This document shows, piece by piece, positions 35,157-43,189 of a DNA stretch of 64,000 bases; position 1 is the stretch's first letter; each line of letters opens with the position of its first letter. Made by a program: the position numbers and the translations under genes. The notes beneath the pieces were generated by a model. The model did not search any database and had not been told where the DNA came from. It saw only the letters and a list, made by a program, of their open reading frames with translations. Origin of the DNA: Pseudidiomarina donghaiensis (GTDB lineage Bacteria > Pseudomonadota > Gammaproteobacteria > Enterobacterales > Alteromonadaceae); assembly GCF_900116895.1 (NCBI RefSeq), contig NZ_FPCF01000002.1:1-64000 (forward strand). The letters are read 5' to 3'.

Positions 35157-35762
35157 TTATAATAATTTTCCAGCTGTACTGGCAGATTTTAGGTCACCAA
35201 AAACAACACGATAGTTGCTAACGTCATACCCGTAGTTCACTAGTTTTTGGCCATTAACTAATGAGACATCTGTCATTTCGCCTTGTTTCCAGTCAAGATC
35301 TTGCGCCTTTCGCTGTTCTTGTATGGTTTTTGAATAGTGTAATTTAACCATGAACTGCTCACTTGCTGAGCAATTACCGGCTGCACATTGTTCTTCATAG
35401 TCATGGACTTGAATGCAGAAATTATGCGGTTTAAATACCAGCTGATTGTCATCAGATAAATTGATCGTGTGGGTGATATCTTGGTCGCCATACCACACTG
35501 AATACCACTTGCCGCCGGCGCACATACTGCCTTGGTACTCACACACCGCGGTTTCATTAAGCTCAATCACTTTACCCGCATCGTTCAGTGCTAAGTTCAG
35601 CGCGATGTCTCGCGTTGCACCGGGTTGAAGGTTAGCCGTTGGGTTGTCATTGACACTGCAGCCAATACTGCCGGTGACGGCTTGCACGGCAACGCCAGCC
35701 ACCTGGCAGCTTGAAAGCAGCGGAATGAACATGAATAGCAGCAGTTTTTGATTACGGCTCAT
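35157..35762 (-). CDS. cysteine-rich putative lipoprotein, unknown
   Basis: About 201 residues. Signal peptide with lipobox LLSSC near residue 19-20, then six or more cysteines, including GCSV, CEYQGSMCAGG and CIQVHDYEEQCAAGNC, that probably form disulfides in the periplasm. No family recognised. Start chosen at the second Met (35762). Bases 35763-36001 upstream hold no gene I can support. Confidence 0.72.
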   Translation of the reverse strand: MSRNQKLLLFMFIPLLSSCQVAGVAVQAVTGSIGCSVNDNPTANLQPGATRDIALNLALNDAGKVIELNETAVCEYQGSMCAGGKWYSVWYGDQDITHTINLSDDNQLVFKPHNFCIQVHDYEEQCAAGNCSASEQFMVKLHYSKTIQEQRKAQDLDWKQGEMTDVSLVNGQKLVNYGYDVSNYRVVFGDLKSASTAGKLL

Positions 35763-36001
35763 ACGCAATTAGTTCTCCAAAATGGCCAACATTAGCCATA
35801 TAAACACACAACTCGCAACGTATTGAAATGCACCCGTTAGCGACAATCCGCCAGCTTTTTTTTGCCACATTTGCATGAGAGCACCGCCGCCCAAACACCA
35901 AAGGTGCCAAACCAACCCTAATCCTGCTCTGCGCTATCATTCAAAAATCATCGCAGCTATCAATTTTATGATAAGTGGCGTTTAATCATTAAGCCAATTA
36001 G

Positions 36002-37003
36002 CTATAGAGCTAGCCGAGGCTTGAGTTCATTTAAAAATACATTAGGCTGATCAATCCCCAAGTATATTGTCGGTATCACATGATCCGAACCATCACTTGC
36101 TGGCTTCAATTCAATCGCAATATTTGGCACACCTGAACTGTTATAGCGTTTCACTTGCTTTGCTCGCTTTACATAAGTTGCATGCGCCTTAACCGCTGCA
36201 ATTTTTGATAACGGAATAACCTGCGGTGGATAAATTCCATAGCGAATAATTAACTCGTTTGCGGTTAGCGAAATAGGCCGTTTCGCGTACGCACGATATT
36301 CAGCGATAAAAAACACCAAACTAAATAGCGTTAGCGCTGTGATAATATTTGCCGCAAGTGGCGACCAGAAAAAATGCAGTAATACATGCGCAATTGGCAG
36401 TTCAATAATAATTAATAAAATAAACCCAAGTAGGTTGCTCTGTGCGCCGTCTTTTTGGTGATAAGTAAAATGCTGCTCGCCATTAAAGCGTTCTGGCTTA
36501 ATTCGGCTAGCAAATAATGCGTAAGTCCACAGGCGGGTTTCAAAACTGAACACCTTAGCCACCAAACCGTCTCCTAAATAGCGCTTAATCGGTTCTGCTA
36601 TAGCCAAATCTGGATCGATGTTCTGGTTTAGCGCCGCTTTAATCGAAACATAAACAGTAAGCAACACCGATAACTCAAGCAGCACCAATGCGGCTAAAAC
36701 GAAATACCGCCCCTGCTCAAGATAGGGCCAAATTAGTTTATTTGTCTGCGGAATAATAAAACTGCCGACCAAAACAGCAATGCTGCACAGCACAGTGGCT
36801 TTTAGTAGTGCTTCTTTTTTATTCTTTATGCAGACAAAGCAGAGTATGGGCAGAACAAAGAACGCATCAATGAAGAACAGCCATTCATAGTTGGCACTTC
36901 CAAAGTCATTCAGCACTGAATTCGATTGATAATAAAACGTCCACCATAGCGAAATAGCAATGAGAAATAGCAGTGGTATTTTCGTTTTTATGGCGGTGCG
37001 CAT
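36002..37003 (-). CDS. membrane protein with C-terminal PH-like segment, unknown
   Basis: 333 residues: about six transmembrane helices (three hydrophobic pairs between residues 8 and 245), then a soluble C-terminal part beginning ISLTANELIIRYGIYPPQVIPLSKIAAVKA. That pattern resembles the first strands of a bacterial PH domain (a short strand, turn, then an I-P-L-S-x-I motif). Specific function unknown. It is the third gene of a run of three on the minus strand (37404, 37016, 36002). Confidence 0.68.
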   Translation of the reverse strand: MRTAIKTKIPLLFLIAISLWWTFYYQSNSVLNDFGSANYEWLFFIDAFFVLPILCFVCIKNKKEALLKATVLCSIAVLVGSFIIPQTNKLIWPYLEQGRYFVLAALVLLELSVLLTVYVSIKAALNQNIDPDLAIAEPIKRYLGDGLVAKVFSFETRLWTYALFASRIKPERFNGEQHFTYHQKDGAQSNLLGFILLIIIELPIAHVLLHFFWSPLAANIITALTLFSLVFFIAEYRAYAKRPISLTANELIIRYGIYPPQVIPLSKIAAVKAHATYVKRAKQVKRYNSSGVPNIAIELKPASDGSDHVIPTIYLGIDQPNVFLNELKPRLAL

Positions 37004-37015
37004 TTGATGAGTGCC

Positions 37016-37387
37016 TTATCCAGAGGTTTTCATATCGTTATGCATTTGGCGAAACACAAAATTAGCCCATTTCAAAACAACCTGCTTATCATATGGGCTA
37101 TCCTTCGGTTGATCATAAAGCACTAAAACCGGAAACTGATCTTGTGGACAAAAATCTGTAGGTGAAAATCCCCCCCATTTTAGTCCGAGACCCACAATCG
37201 TTTTTTCTGAATTACCGGTAACCCAATAGCTTACTCGGTGGTTAAATCCTTTGTCATATATCTTACGGCCCACTTTGCGCGCTTCAGACTCGGAAGCAAA
37301 ACATATTGGCGTTTCCGTGTCTGAACTTACAGCACACGAGGATAAAACAAATACGACGCATAAACTGAAAACAAACCTAACGGACAT
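37016..37387 (-). CDS. putative lipoprotein, unknown
   Basis: About 123 residues with a lipobox (VLSSC, near residue 18) and a compact domain containing PICFASESEARKVGRKIYDKGF and WGGFSPTDFCPQDQFPVLVLYDQP. I chose the ATG at 37387, preceded by GGGGG 5 nt upstream; an ATG at 37411 would overlap the previous gene. No family recognised. Confidence 0.65.
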   Translation of the reverse strand: MSVRFVFSLCVVFVLSSCAVSSDTETPICFASESEARKVGRKIYDKGFNHRVSYWVTGNSEKTIVGLGLKWGGFSPTDFCPQDQFPVLVLYDQPKDSPYDKQVVLKWANFVFRQMHNDMKTSG

Positions 37388-37403
37388 TACGCCCCCGCAT
37401 GTA

Positions 37404-37958
37404 TTACTCATCGCGTTCGTATACAATCGCAGGTAACGGGGGCAAGCCTTTGGTTGTTCGATCAGCAGTGGATATATCTTTGCTAGCCGCTTTCAATTCA
37501 CCATCGCTATAAGCCACGCCATAAGACTCAAGACTTAGTCCGCGGTTTTCGATATATCGATTGTAGGTTGCAGCCATCAACCAACGACCGTCAGGATGGT
37601 TTAATTCCGCAGCTCGTTTTGCCAAATAAAATGCCAACAAATGATTTTCATTGCCCATACTTACGAGTTTTTTGTCAACGTGCTCAAGATTTGTATGTTG
37701 CAATATAACCGCTGCATGCACGAAATCTGCAGCAGTTGAAATACGGCCATTAACCAGCTCTTCAAAAACCAATAATCGGCGGGCCATTTCATCGCTATAT
37801 ATCGGGAAATTACCGTTTTTCAAATTCTCTTCCGAACGCGCTTCTTGATCAGCTTGATAAGCAGCAAGTAGCTTTAGGTTGTCGTCAGCTAACAACGAGG
37901 TTGACATAAAAGATAGTCCGCAGATAGCTAAAAACAACAGTACGTTCAAAATTTTCAT
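37404..37958 (-). CDS. secreted helical protein, unknown
   Basis: 184 residues. Signal peptide ends near SLLADD, and the mature part is mostly helical, with repeats resembling tetratricopeptide or SEL1-like helices (LAFYLAKRAAELNHPDGRWLMAATYNRYIE). Similar cell-wall or periplasmic proteins of unknown role exist. Probably cotranscribed with the next two genes. Bases 37959-38136 hold no gene and no attC site that I can see. Confidence 0.68.
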   Translation of the reverse strand: MKILNVLLFLAICGLSFMSTSLLADDNLKLLAAYQADQEARSEENLKNGNFPIYSDEMARRLLVFEELVNGRISTAADFVHAAVILQHTNLEHVDKKLVSMGNENHLLAFYLAKRAAELNHPDGRWLMAATYNRYIENRGLSLESYGVAYSDGELKAASKDISTADRTTKGLPPLPAIVYERDE

Positions 37959-38136
37959 AGACTCTCACCGATTATGTGACCTAGAGATACCTTATATACC
38001 CGTTGGCAGTACGTTAATAGTCGATCCGCAGTGTAGCTATTAGCAACAGATTAAAATTGATCGAGTGTGGATCAGTTTTCACCCCTTGTTGACATTGGCA
38101 GCCGTTGCAACTGCTTTTAATGGCGAGATGTCGGCA

Positions 38137-38421
38137 TCATTTTCGGTCCTTCAAAGTCTGGTAGACCTTCCCTTTCTCTCGTTTACCAACGACAAGAGCA
38201 TAGATGACTAGCTCTTCATCGACCACTTCGTAAACCAATCGGTAACCCGCTGATCGTAGTTTAATTTTGTACACTGAACTGTAGCCTCCAAGCTTTGCCG
38301 AAGGCTCTCTTGGATTAATAAGTCGCTCCTCAAGCTTCTTCTTGAACTGACTTCTTATAGCAGCGTTCAGCTTCTTCCATTCCTTCAGTGCTGAGGGTAC
38401 AAATTTCAGCTTATAGGTCAT
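38137..38421 (-). CDS. RelE/StbE-family toxin of a type II toxin-antitoxin pair
   Basis: 94 residues with the RelE/ParE fold: KLKFVPSALKEWKKLNAAIRSQFKKKLEERL, then LRSAGYRLVYEVVDEELVIYALVVGKRE, the RelE core strand with RxxY. Such toxins cleave mRNA on the ribosome. The ATG at 38421 overlaps the antitoxin stop by 11 nt (ATGACCTATAA), the normal coupling. It is the most distal gene of the integron region, about 75 bp beyond the last attC, and may be a cassette that lost its own attC. Confidence 0.92.
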   Translation of the reverse strand: MTYKLKFVPSALKEWKKLNAAIRSQFKKKLEERLINPREPSAKLGGYSSVYKIKLRSAGYRLVYEVVDEELVIYALVVGKREKGKVYQTLKDRK

Positions 38422-38662
38422 CCAGCGACACCGCGATGGCTTCTGCACGCTCACTACGACGCTCTTCGACCAGCTTGCCCAGTTCGTAATTCTCGATCAT
38501 TTCCATAATTGCCTCATACGTATCCGCAGGTATAAGGTATGCAGCAGGCTTATTATGATTCAAGATAGCAATAGGGGAACCACTAGCTTGGGACAGCAAC
38601 GATGATGGATTTTTCTTTAACTCTGAGATGCTTACAGAAAAATCTGCTAACACTTGGCGCAT
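38411..38662 (-). CDS. Phd/YefM (StbD-like) antitoxin
   Basis: 83 residues with the YefM/StbD N-terminal DNA-binding fold: ADFSVSISELKKNPSSLLSQASGSPIAILNHNKPAAYLIPADTYEAIMEMIENYEL. The C-terminal acidic helix would neutralise the toxin. GAGG 5 nt upstream of the ATG. It has its own operator and promoter, which suits autorepression by the toxin-antitoxin complex and allows expression without the integron promoter. Confidence 0.92.
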   Translation of the reverse strand: MRQVLADFSVSISELKKNPSSLLSQASGSPIAILNHNKPAAYLIPADTYEAIMEMIENYELGKLVEERRSERAEAIAVSLDDL

Positions 38663-38671
38663 AAAAACCTC

Positions 38672-38699
38672 AAATATGACCTAAATAAAGATCATATTT
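38672..38699. promoter_or_regulatory. operator palindrome of the toxin-antitoxin operon
   Basis: AAATATGA-N12-TCATATTT is a perfect inverted repeat just upstream of the antitoxin ATG. A TAAAAT -10-like element overlaps its outer half. Autoregulation by the antitoxin is inferred from the family. Confidence 0.7.
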
Positions 38700-38737
38700 T
38701 AGGTTATTTTCATAGTTTTGCCTAGATAAAAACTGAG

Positions 38738-38785
38738 CCCTAACGCCGCATTCAGCGGCTTGTCCGCTGCAATGCTTGGTTAGGC
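38738..38785 (-). repeat. attC site of the glycosyltransferase cassette (short, 48 bp)
   Basis: Left core CCCTAAC at 38738-38744 and right core GTTAGGC at 38779-38785 surround a hairpin (GCATTCAGCGGC / GTCCGCTGCAATGC). It overlaps the end of the glycosyltransferase reading frame and supplies its last residues. It is the last attC before the distal edge of the array. Confidence 0.88.
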
Positions 38786-40056
38786 ACGCCTGCAAGGCTC
38801 TCAATCGTCGCAATTGCGTTCTCTACGCCATCCTCTTCTCGCAGTCTCATTCCGAGCGCCTCTGCATCGTCAATCATATTCTGGTCGGTGGTTATCTCTT
38901 CGATAGCCGCCTGAAGCCTATCAACCGTCAGCCTCTTCAATGGGATCGGGGCTGAACCAGCGTTCAGTGTATGCACGCGATCCCCCCAGAAGGGTTGATC
39001 TCCGAAAAAAGGTATAACAATAGAAGGCTTTCCTGCACGCAAGGCTGCAGCTGTGGTTCCTGCGCCTCCATGGTGCACAACGCCTCTCACGCGAGAAAAG
39101 AGCCATGAGTGAGGCACTTGGTCAACCGCAATAATACTCTGAGGCAACGTCTTAATTTTTATCCCGCCCCAGCCAGTTGCGAGAACGCCGCGAACGCCTG
39201 CTCCTTGAAGTGCTTCAATGACCATACTTGCTAAACGTTCAGGGTCACGTCCTGTCATGGAGCCGAAGCCAACATACACAGGCGGTAAGCCTTCGGCCAA
39301 GAAAGCTGAAAGTTCTGGTGTAGGCTCATAGTCTTCACCATCTTCGGTATACCAGTAACCGCAGATACTAGCCGTTCGCGGCCAGTCGTCAGGTCGTGAC
39401 ACTACCAATTTGCTAAAGCCATGAATAACAGGAATTGCTGTGCCATCGTGAGTCTGTAAAAGACTAAAGCTTTTTGCTTTCGGTAGGTTATTTTCCTGGC
39501 GCCATGTTCGAGCGTGTTTAGCCACCGACAACCCAATCAGTAGATTAACAAAGCTATATGAGAGTTTATTATACCACCCACCCAGCTTCAATCGAGGCAG
39601 CATCATGTTTGGATACTCAGCCGTAGGTACTAATCCTGGCACGACTAGCGCCATCGCAACGGGAATGCCGAGCTTCTCAGCAATATCAGGTGCAGTAAAC
39701 GCCTTGGGGTGAAACACAATCATATCTGGCTGTGATTGTTGTGCTGCCTCCCAGCTTTCGTCAGCTAAGGCACGCTGTATCGGGCCTACTTTCTTGAGCA
39801 AGCCCAACGTGCGCTTTACCACTTGAAATATATTATTCGTATCTTCCAGCACGCCTTGGTCTTCAGGCGTATCCAGCAAAGTCAGCATACCATCGTTCAT
39901 GTAGGCATAATGGAGTCCAGCAGCTTCAATAGCCCCGCTAAATCGTGAGCTCGTTGACACCGTTACGCAGTGTCCACCCCGCTTTAAGCCTTGCCCCAAT
40001 GCAATATACGGCTGTACATCGCCCCGGGTTCCGTAGGTAAGAATAAGTATGTTCAT
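38752..40056 (-). CDS. GT1-type UDP-glycosyltransferase (sterol/macrolide glucosyltransferase-like), cassette gene
   Basis: 434 residues. The N-terminal Rossmann domain is GT28-like (ILILTYGTRGDVQPYIALGQGLKRGGH). The C-terminal UGT signature is HHGGAGTTAAALRAGKPSIVIPFFGDQPFWGDRV. Relatives glycosylate lipids, sterols or antibiotics and sometimes confer resistance. The last residues PNQALQRTSR are encoded by the attC site, a tail seen in many integron cassette proteins. GTG-rich codon use is unremarkable. Acceptor unknown. Confidence 0.92.
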   Translation of the reverse strand: MNILILTYGTRGDVQPYIALGQGLKRGGHCVTVSTSSRFSGAIEAAGLHYAYMNDGMLTLLDTPEDQGVLEDTNNIFQVVKRTLGLLKKVGPIQRALADESWEAAQQSQPDMIVFHPKAFTAPDIAEKLGIPVAMALVVPGLVPTAEYPNMMLPRLKLGGWYNKLSYSFVNLLIGLSVAKHARTWRQENNLPKAKSFSLLQTHDGTAIPVIHGFSKLVVSRPDDWPRTASICGYWYTEDGEDYEPTPELSAFLAEGLPPVYVGFGSMTGRDPERLASMVIEALQGAGVRGVLATGWGGIKIKTLPQSIIAVDQVPHSWLFSRVRGVVHHGGAGTTAAALRAGKPSIVIPFFGDQPFWGDRVHTLNAGSAPIPLKRLTVDRLQAAIEEITTDQNMIDDAEALGMRLREEDGVENAIATIESLAGVPNQALQRTSR

Positions 40057-40063
40057 TGTGGGG

Positions 40064-40171
40064 GCCTAACTTTTAAATAAGGGGCGCAGGCACGTAGGGC
40101 ATAATGGCGAAGCCGCCCTGCGTGTATGCGTCCCAGCCTGCGCAGCAGGCGACTTAATTTTTTTGTTATAC
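40064..40171 (-). repeat. attC site (108 bp) of the esterase cassette
   Basis: Cores GCCTAAC (40064-40070) and GTTATAC (40165-40171) flank an imperfect palindrome with paired GGGGCGCAGGC / GCCTGCGC segments. The site follows the esterase stop by 4 nt in the minus direction. Confidence 0.88.
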
Positions 40172-40174
40172 ACA

Positions 40175-41014
40175 TCAATGCTCGGTGGTTGACATAAGGG
40201 TCTTAAGCCCGTTGTACCACGCTAAAAAAGCAACGGTGCCATGAGTCTCATTTTCAAAGAATTGTTGCTCCGAAATAGCATCATTGTTATCAATTACAGA
40301 TGAAGCAAAAGTGGAGCCCCATTCATAATTAGTTAACCCAATATCTCCCAGATGAGAATTATTTGCAAAAGCAAAGTAAACTCGAGAATTGAACTTTATG
40401 TCTTTATTACCAGCGTTCACTGCCCGATTTAAGTAGTCATTATCCCATAAAGATGTTGGATCTATGATTAAGTAATCTGTAAATACAGATGGTGACTCTA
40501 TAAGAGTGTTTGCTGCGAACAAGCCGCCAAACGACTCACCAACCAATACACGCTTTTTGGATGTCCTGTATGTAGTATCAACGGTAGGTATCAACTCATT
40601 TTCAAGGAACTTAGCGAACTGCTTAGCGTTTCCTGTTTGATCAAATGTTTCTAAGACGCGGCCTTTAAACTTCCACTCTATAAGCGATGATGGTGTTAAG
40701 TCTCGAGACCTATTTGTATTCGGAATGGCAATTACGATAGCTTCTTGAACCTGATTTCCCAGCGTTTCTGTACTTAAGGATTCAAGTACACCGACAAACC
40801 CCTTAAACCTGTGGATATCGCCGTCAAGAAGATAGATGACAGGGTAAGTATTTTCGCTCGTTCCGTATGACGGGGGTAAATAAACCATGTAGGGTCTATT
40901 CTCAGCCATGATCTTCGATTCTAACGATTTGGTTGTGCCTAATGAAATTGAGTCATCCGCGAATACTGGCAAGGTAAACAATAAGATTAAGAACGCCGCT
41001 ACCAACTTTTTCAT
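40175..41014 (-). CDS. secreted alpha/beta-hydrolase, esterase D/IroE-like, cassette gene
   Basis: 279 residues: signal peptide (1-18, ending in PVFA), then the putative-esterase (PF00756) fold with MVYLPPSYGTSENTYPVIYLLDGD and the nucleophile elbow VGESFGGLFA. The likely catalytic His is in the C-terminal ETHGTVAF. Relatives hydrolyse siderophore lactones or other esters. The start at 41014 gives the signal peptide; an in-frame extension crosses the neighbouring attC and is not credible. Confidence 0.88.
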   Translation of the reverse strand: MKKLVAAFLILLFTLPVFADDSISLGTTKSLESKIMAENRPYMVYLPPSYGTSENTYPVIYLLDGDIHRFKGFVGVLESLSTETLGNQVQEAIVIAIPNTNRSRDLTPSSLIEWKFKGRVLETFDQTGNAKQFAKFLENELIPTVDTTYRTSKKRVLVGESFGGLFAANTLIESPSVFTDYLIIDPTSLWDNDYLNRAVNAGNKDIKFNSRVYFAFANNSHLGDIGLTNYEWGSTFASSVIDNNDAISEQQFFENETHGTVAFLAWYNGLKTLMSTTEH

Positions 41015-41031
41015 ACTAACTTCCCTGATGT

Positions 41032-41124
41032 GTATAACGCCCAAATTTAGCGCGGAAAAACGCGCATGCGTTTTGCCGTCGCAGCCCATGCGCAGCATGG
41101 GCGATTAAGATTTGCTTGTTAGCC
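41032..41124 (-). repeat. attC site (93 bp) of the S41 peptidase cassette
   Basis: Cores GTATAAC (41032-41038) and GTTAGCC (41118-41124) with complementary arms (GCGCGGAAAAACGCGC, GCCCATGCGCAGCATGGGC). About 100 bp of non-coding sequence separate it from the peptidase stop. Confidence 0.85.
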
Positions 41125-41227
41125 GTATTTGCCAACATGCAGGCCAATTGTACGAATTTAAAATTGCGACAGCGCTATAGTAAAACTGGGCAGCAAAACT
41201 TACTATTGCTCCAAGGCACTTAACGTT

Positions 41228-42538
41228 TCAGGCTTTCGACAACGTGCGTTTAAATTCTTGCCCACCTTCGCCGAAAGAAAGCATTTTCACTGCAACTACT
41301 TTGTTGTCTTTGTATACAGCCTGCAACCTTGCGCTTGAAAATGCTTTAAAAATGATTGTTTCCCGATCAATCAATTCGATTTCAAAAGGTCGATCATCAG
41401 CGTGTTGATAGAATACTTTCCCATCTTCTTGATAAATTTTACGTTCGCCATATTGACCAGTTATAAGGTTTATATCTTCTTGCTTAACAACATACCGATT
41501 CGATTCGGCTTTCACGAGCGGATATACCCATTGATGTAGTTTAATGTTGTCCGAACCTTTTTTTATAAGAGTATTTAACACATCTGCATAGGCCACATTA
41601 AATGCATTGTCACTGACTGCTTCTATATTGGGAGTTACGCCTTTTCGCTCCCAGTTATCATTTGTCCTTGGATCAACAGGTCGAAGCCTTGGTAAAGTAA
41701 GGATGTAATCCTCATTGATGATTTCTGCTCTTCTGGCATGGGCTGCACCTGCAGTGACTTCGCCAACGACTGTTGCCCTAGATAAATTCTTCATAGAATA
41801 ACTAAAAGATTCTGCCGCCGATGCAGAGTTGTGACTGGTTAAGATATACAGTGGCGTATCTTTAAACCGCGGACCAGGCACATAAGGTGAAGTCCAATCT
41901 TGTACTTGGGTTAATCGTCCGTTTTCACGGCTTTCAAAGGTCAATAAGTGAACAGTGTCCATATCAAAAAAGTAGCTGGCCAATGTGTTTACCATAAAGG
42001 GGCTGCCACCAAAATTGTTTCTTAAATCGATAATAATGCCATCAGCATGCTGTAAAAACTTCATCGCACTTTCAAGTGTTGCGCCGCCCAAATGGCTATC
42101 AGAGAACATTCTTATATCAAGGTAACCTATATTACCTTCGAGCATTTCAACCTTTTTAAAACCATAATTATCCGTCGGTGTTTCCATAACGCGGCGATCT
42201 GAAACCGCTGTATTTTGTTCTGATGCTCGATATTCTTTCAGCTCTTTCACCCACTGTGGGTCATATACAACAGAGAGATGTTTATCATTGGCGATTTTAT
42301 TGAGTTCTATGGTCGTAAAATCAGCAATTTTTTCAGCGGATTTTTGCTTGCTACAGCGGCTAAGGAAATCTTTGGAGTTTAATAACTGAGACATCTTTGT
42401 TGCTGTTGCTTCAATCACGTAGGCATCCTGAAGCTTTTTAGCGACAACTTTTGAGACATCACTGCAATCAGTTGCACTGGCTGCACCACAAAAGGCAATT
42501 AAATTGATTATCAGCGGTTTATAAAACTTTTTACTCAT
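41228..42538 (-). CDS. S41-family (IRBP/tail-specific protease-like) peptidase, cassette gene
   Basis: 436 residues with a signal peptide (ending near ASAT) and an N-terminal helical domain (25-110). The peptidase S41 core contains GNIGYLDIRMFSD, ADGIIIDLRNNFGGSPF and the catalytic serine region LTSHNSASAAESFSYSM, followed by GEVTAGAAHARRAEI. The C-terminal 100 residues are strand-rich and unassigned. Similar secreted proteins are common in Alteromonadales. Substrate unknown. Confidence 0.88.
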   Translation of the reverse strand: MSKKFYKPLIINLIAFCGAASATDCSDVSKVVAKKLQDAYVIEATATKMSQLLNSKDFLSRCSKQKSAEKIADFTTIELNKIANDKHLSVVYDPQWVKELKEYRASEQNTAVSDRRVMETPTDNYGFKKVEMLEGNIGYLDIRMFSDSHLGGATLESAMKFLQHADGIIIDLRNNFGGSPFMVNTLASYFFDMDTVHLLTFESRENGRLTQVQDWTSPYVPGPRFKDTPLYILTSHNSASAAESFSYSMKNLSRATVVGEVTAGAAHARRAEIINEDYILTLPRLRPVDPRTNDNWERKGVTPNIEAVSDNAFNVAYADVLNTLIKKGSDNIKLHQWVYPLVKAESNRYVVKQEDINLITGQYGERKIYQEDGKVFYQHADDRPFEIELIDRETIIFKAFSSARLQAVYKDNKVVAVKMLSFGEGGQEFKRTLSKA

Positions 42539-42618
42539 ACTCTTCCCTGCAATTTAATTATTTTTCTATAACTTAAATGTTGAAACAACGCGGCAATTTT
42601 CAGTAGGGTTACATAAAT

Positions 42619-42685
42619 TGCTAACGCCCGGCTCACAGGAGACAAAAGCGAAGCTTTTGGCTTCCTGTGCAGCCGATTGTTATGT
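42619..42685 (-). repeat. attC site (67 bp) of the Thoeris cassette
   Basis: Cores TGCTAAC (42619-42625) and GTTATGT (42679-42685) flank a strong hairpin (CACAGGAGACAAAAGC / GCTTTTGGCTTCCTGTG). It begins 3 nt after the thsB stop codon in the minus direction, so it is the attC of the two-gene defence cassette. Confidence 0.9.
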
Positions 42686-42688
42686 GCA

Positions 42689-43180
42689 TTAGTAGGCGTT
42701 TCTGATGTCTATAGCTTCGTCGATCCAGTCAGCAATATTCTCACTAATGTAGTTGTATACCCCTTGACTCGTAGCCTGTGAAGGCTTTTTTAGCTTTACT
42801 ACGCTTGATAGTTTTTTGCCATCAATTGTAAAGTCATCAAATGGGTTTCTGCCTTCACTACCCTGTTCACCTGAAGAATTCTTTAGCTTGTGAATCTGAA
42901 TTCCAAGAACGCCTTTCCCTGATTCCCAGGCTTTCTTGATTTCATATTTAATCCATTTTCTACCAGCCGTGTTCTCTCCGACCAGTACGATCACGCAAGA
43001 TTTTCCGGTCATTTGACCATCAATCCATTTCTGAATGGCGCTATCGCCGCCTTTTTTTACTTCTTCCCAATCGTTATCGCTTGCAGGCTTATTACCTTCA
43101 ACAGAACCAATATTTCTTACTGTCGAAGCTCTCCAGTTATCATTTTTATAATGAAAACTATAGAACGCTTTTCTAGCCAT
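42689..43180 (-). CDS. thsB: ThsB-like TIR-domain protein (DUF1863) of a Thoeris anti-phage system
   Basis: 163 residues of the DUF1863/ThsB TIR-like family. The N-terminus ARKAFYSFHYKNDNWRAS is the family signature. CVIVLVGENTAGRKWIKYEIKKAWESGKGVLGIQIH holds the conserved glutamate (Glu80) expected to be catalytic. In type I Thoeris, ThsB senses infection and makes a cyclic ADP-ribose isomer that activates ThsA. It starts 9 nt after thsA, with AAGGAG overlapping the thsA stop, so the two are cotranslated. GC content is visibly lower than in the flanking genes. Assignment rests on motifs and on the pairing with thsA. Confidence 0.9.
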   Translation of the reverse strand: MARKAFYSFHYKNDNWRASTVRNIGSVEGNKPASDNDWEEVKKGGDSAIQKWIDGQMTGKSCVIVLVGENTAGRKWIKYEIKKAWESGKGVLGIQIHKLKNSSGEQGSEGRNPFDDFTIDGKKLSSVVKLKKPSQATSQGVYNYISENIADWIDEAIDIRNAY

Positions 43181-43189
43181 AAAAACTCC

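Noticed and set aside
35752-35940. 62-codon frame upstream of the Cys-rich lipoprotein gene
   Set aside because: No start signal or composition typical of coding sequence; overlaps the lipoprotein leader.
37959-38136. An attC site after the toxin gene, which would make it an ordinary cassette
   Set aside because: No TAAC...GTTA core pair of suitable spacing is visible; the pair's cassette status is left open.
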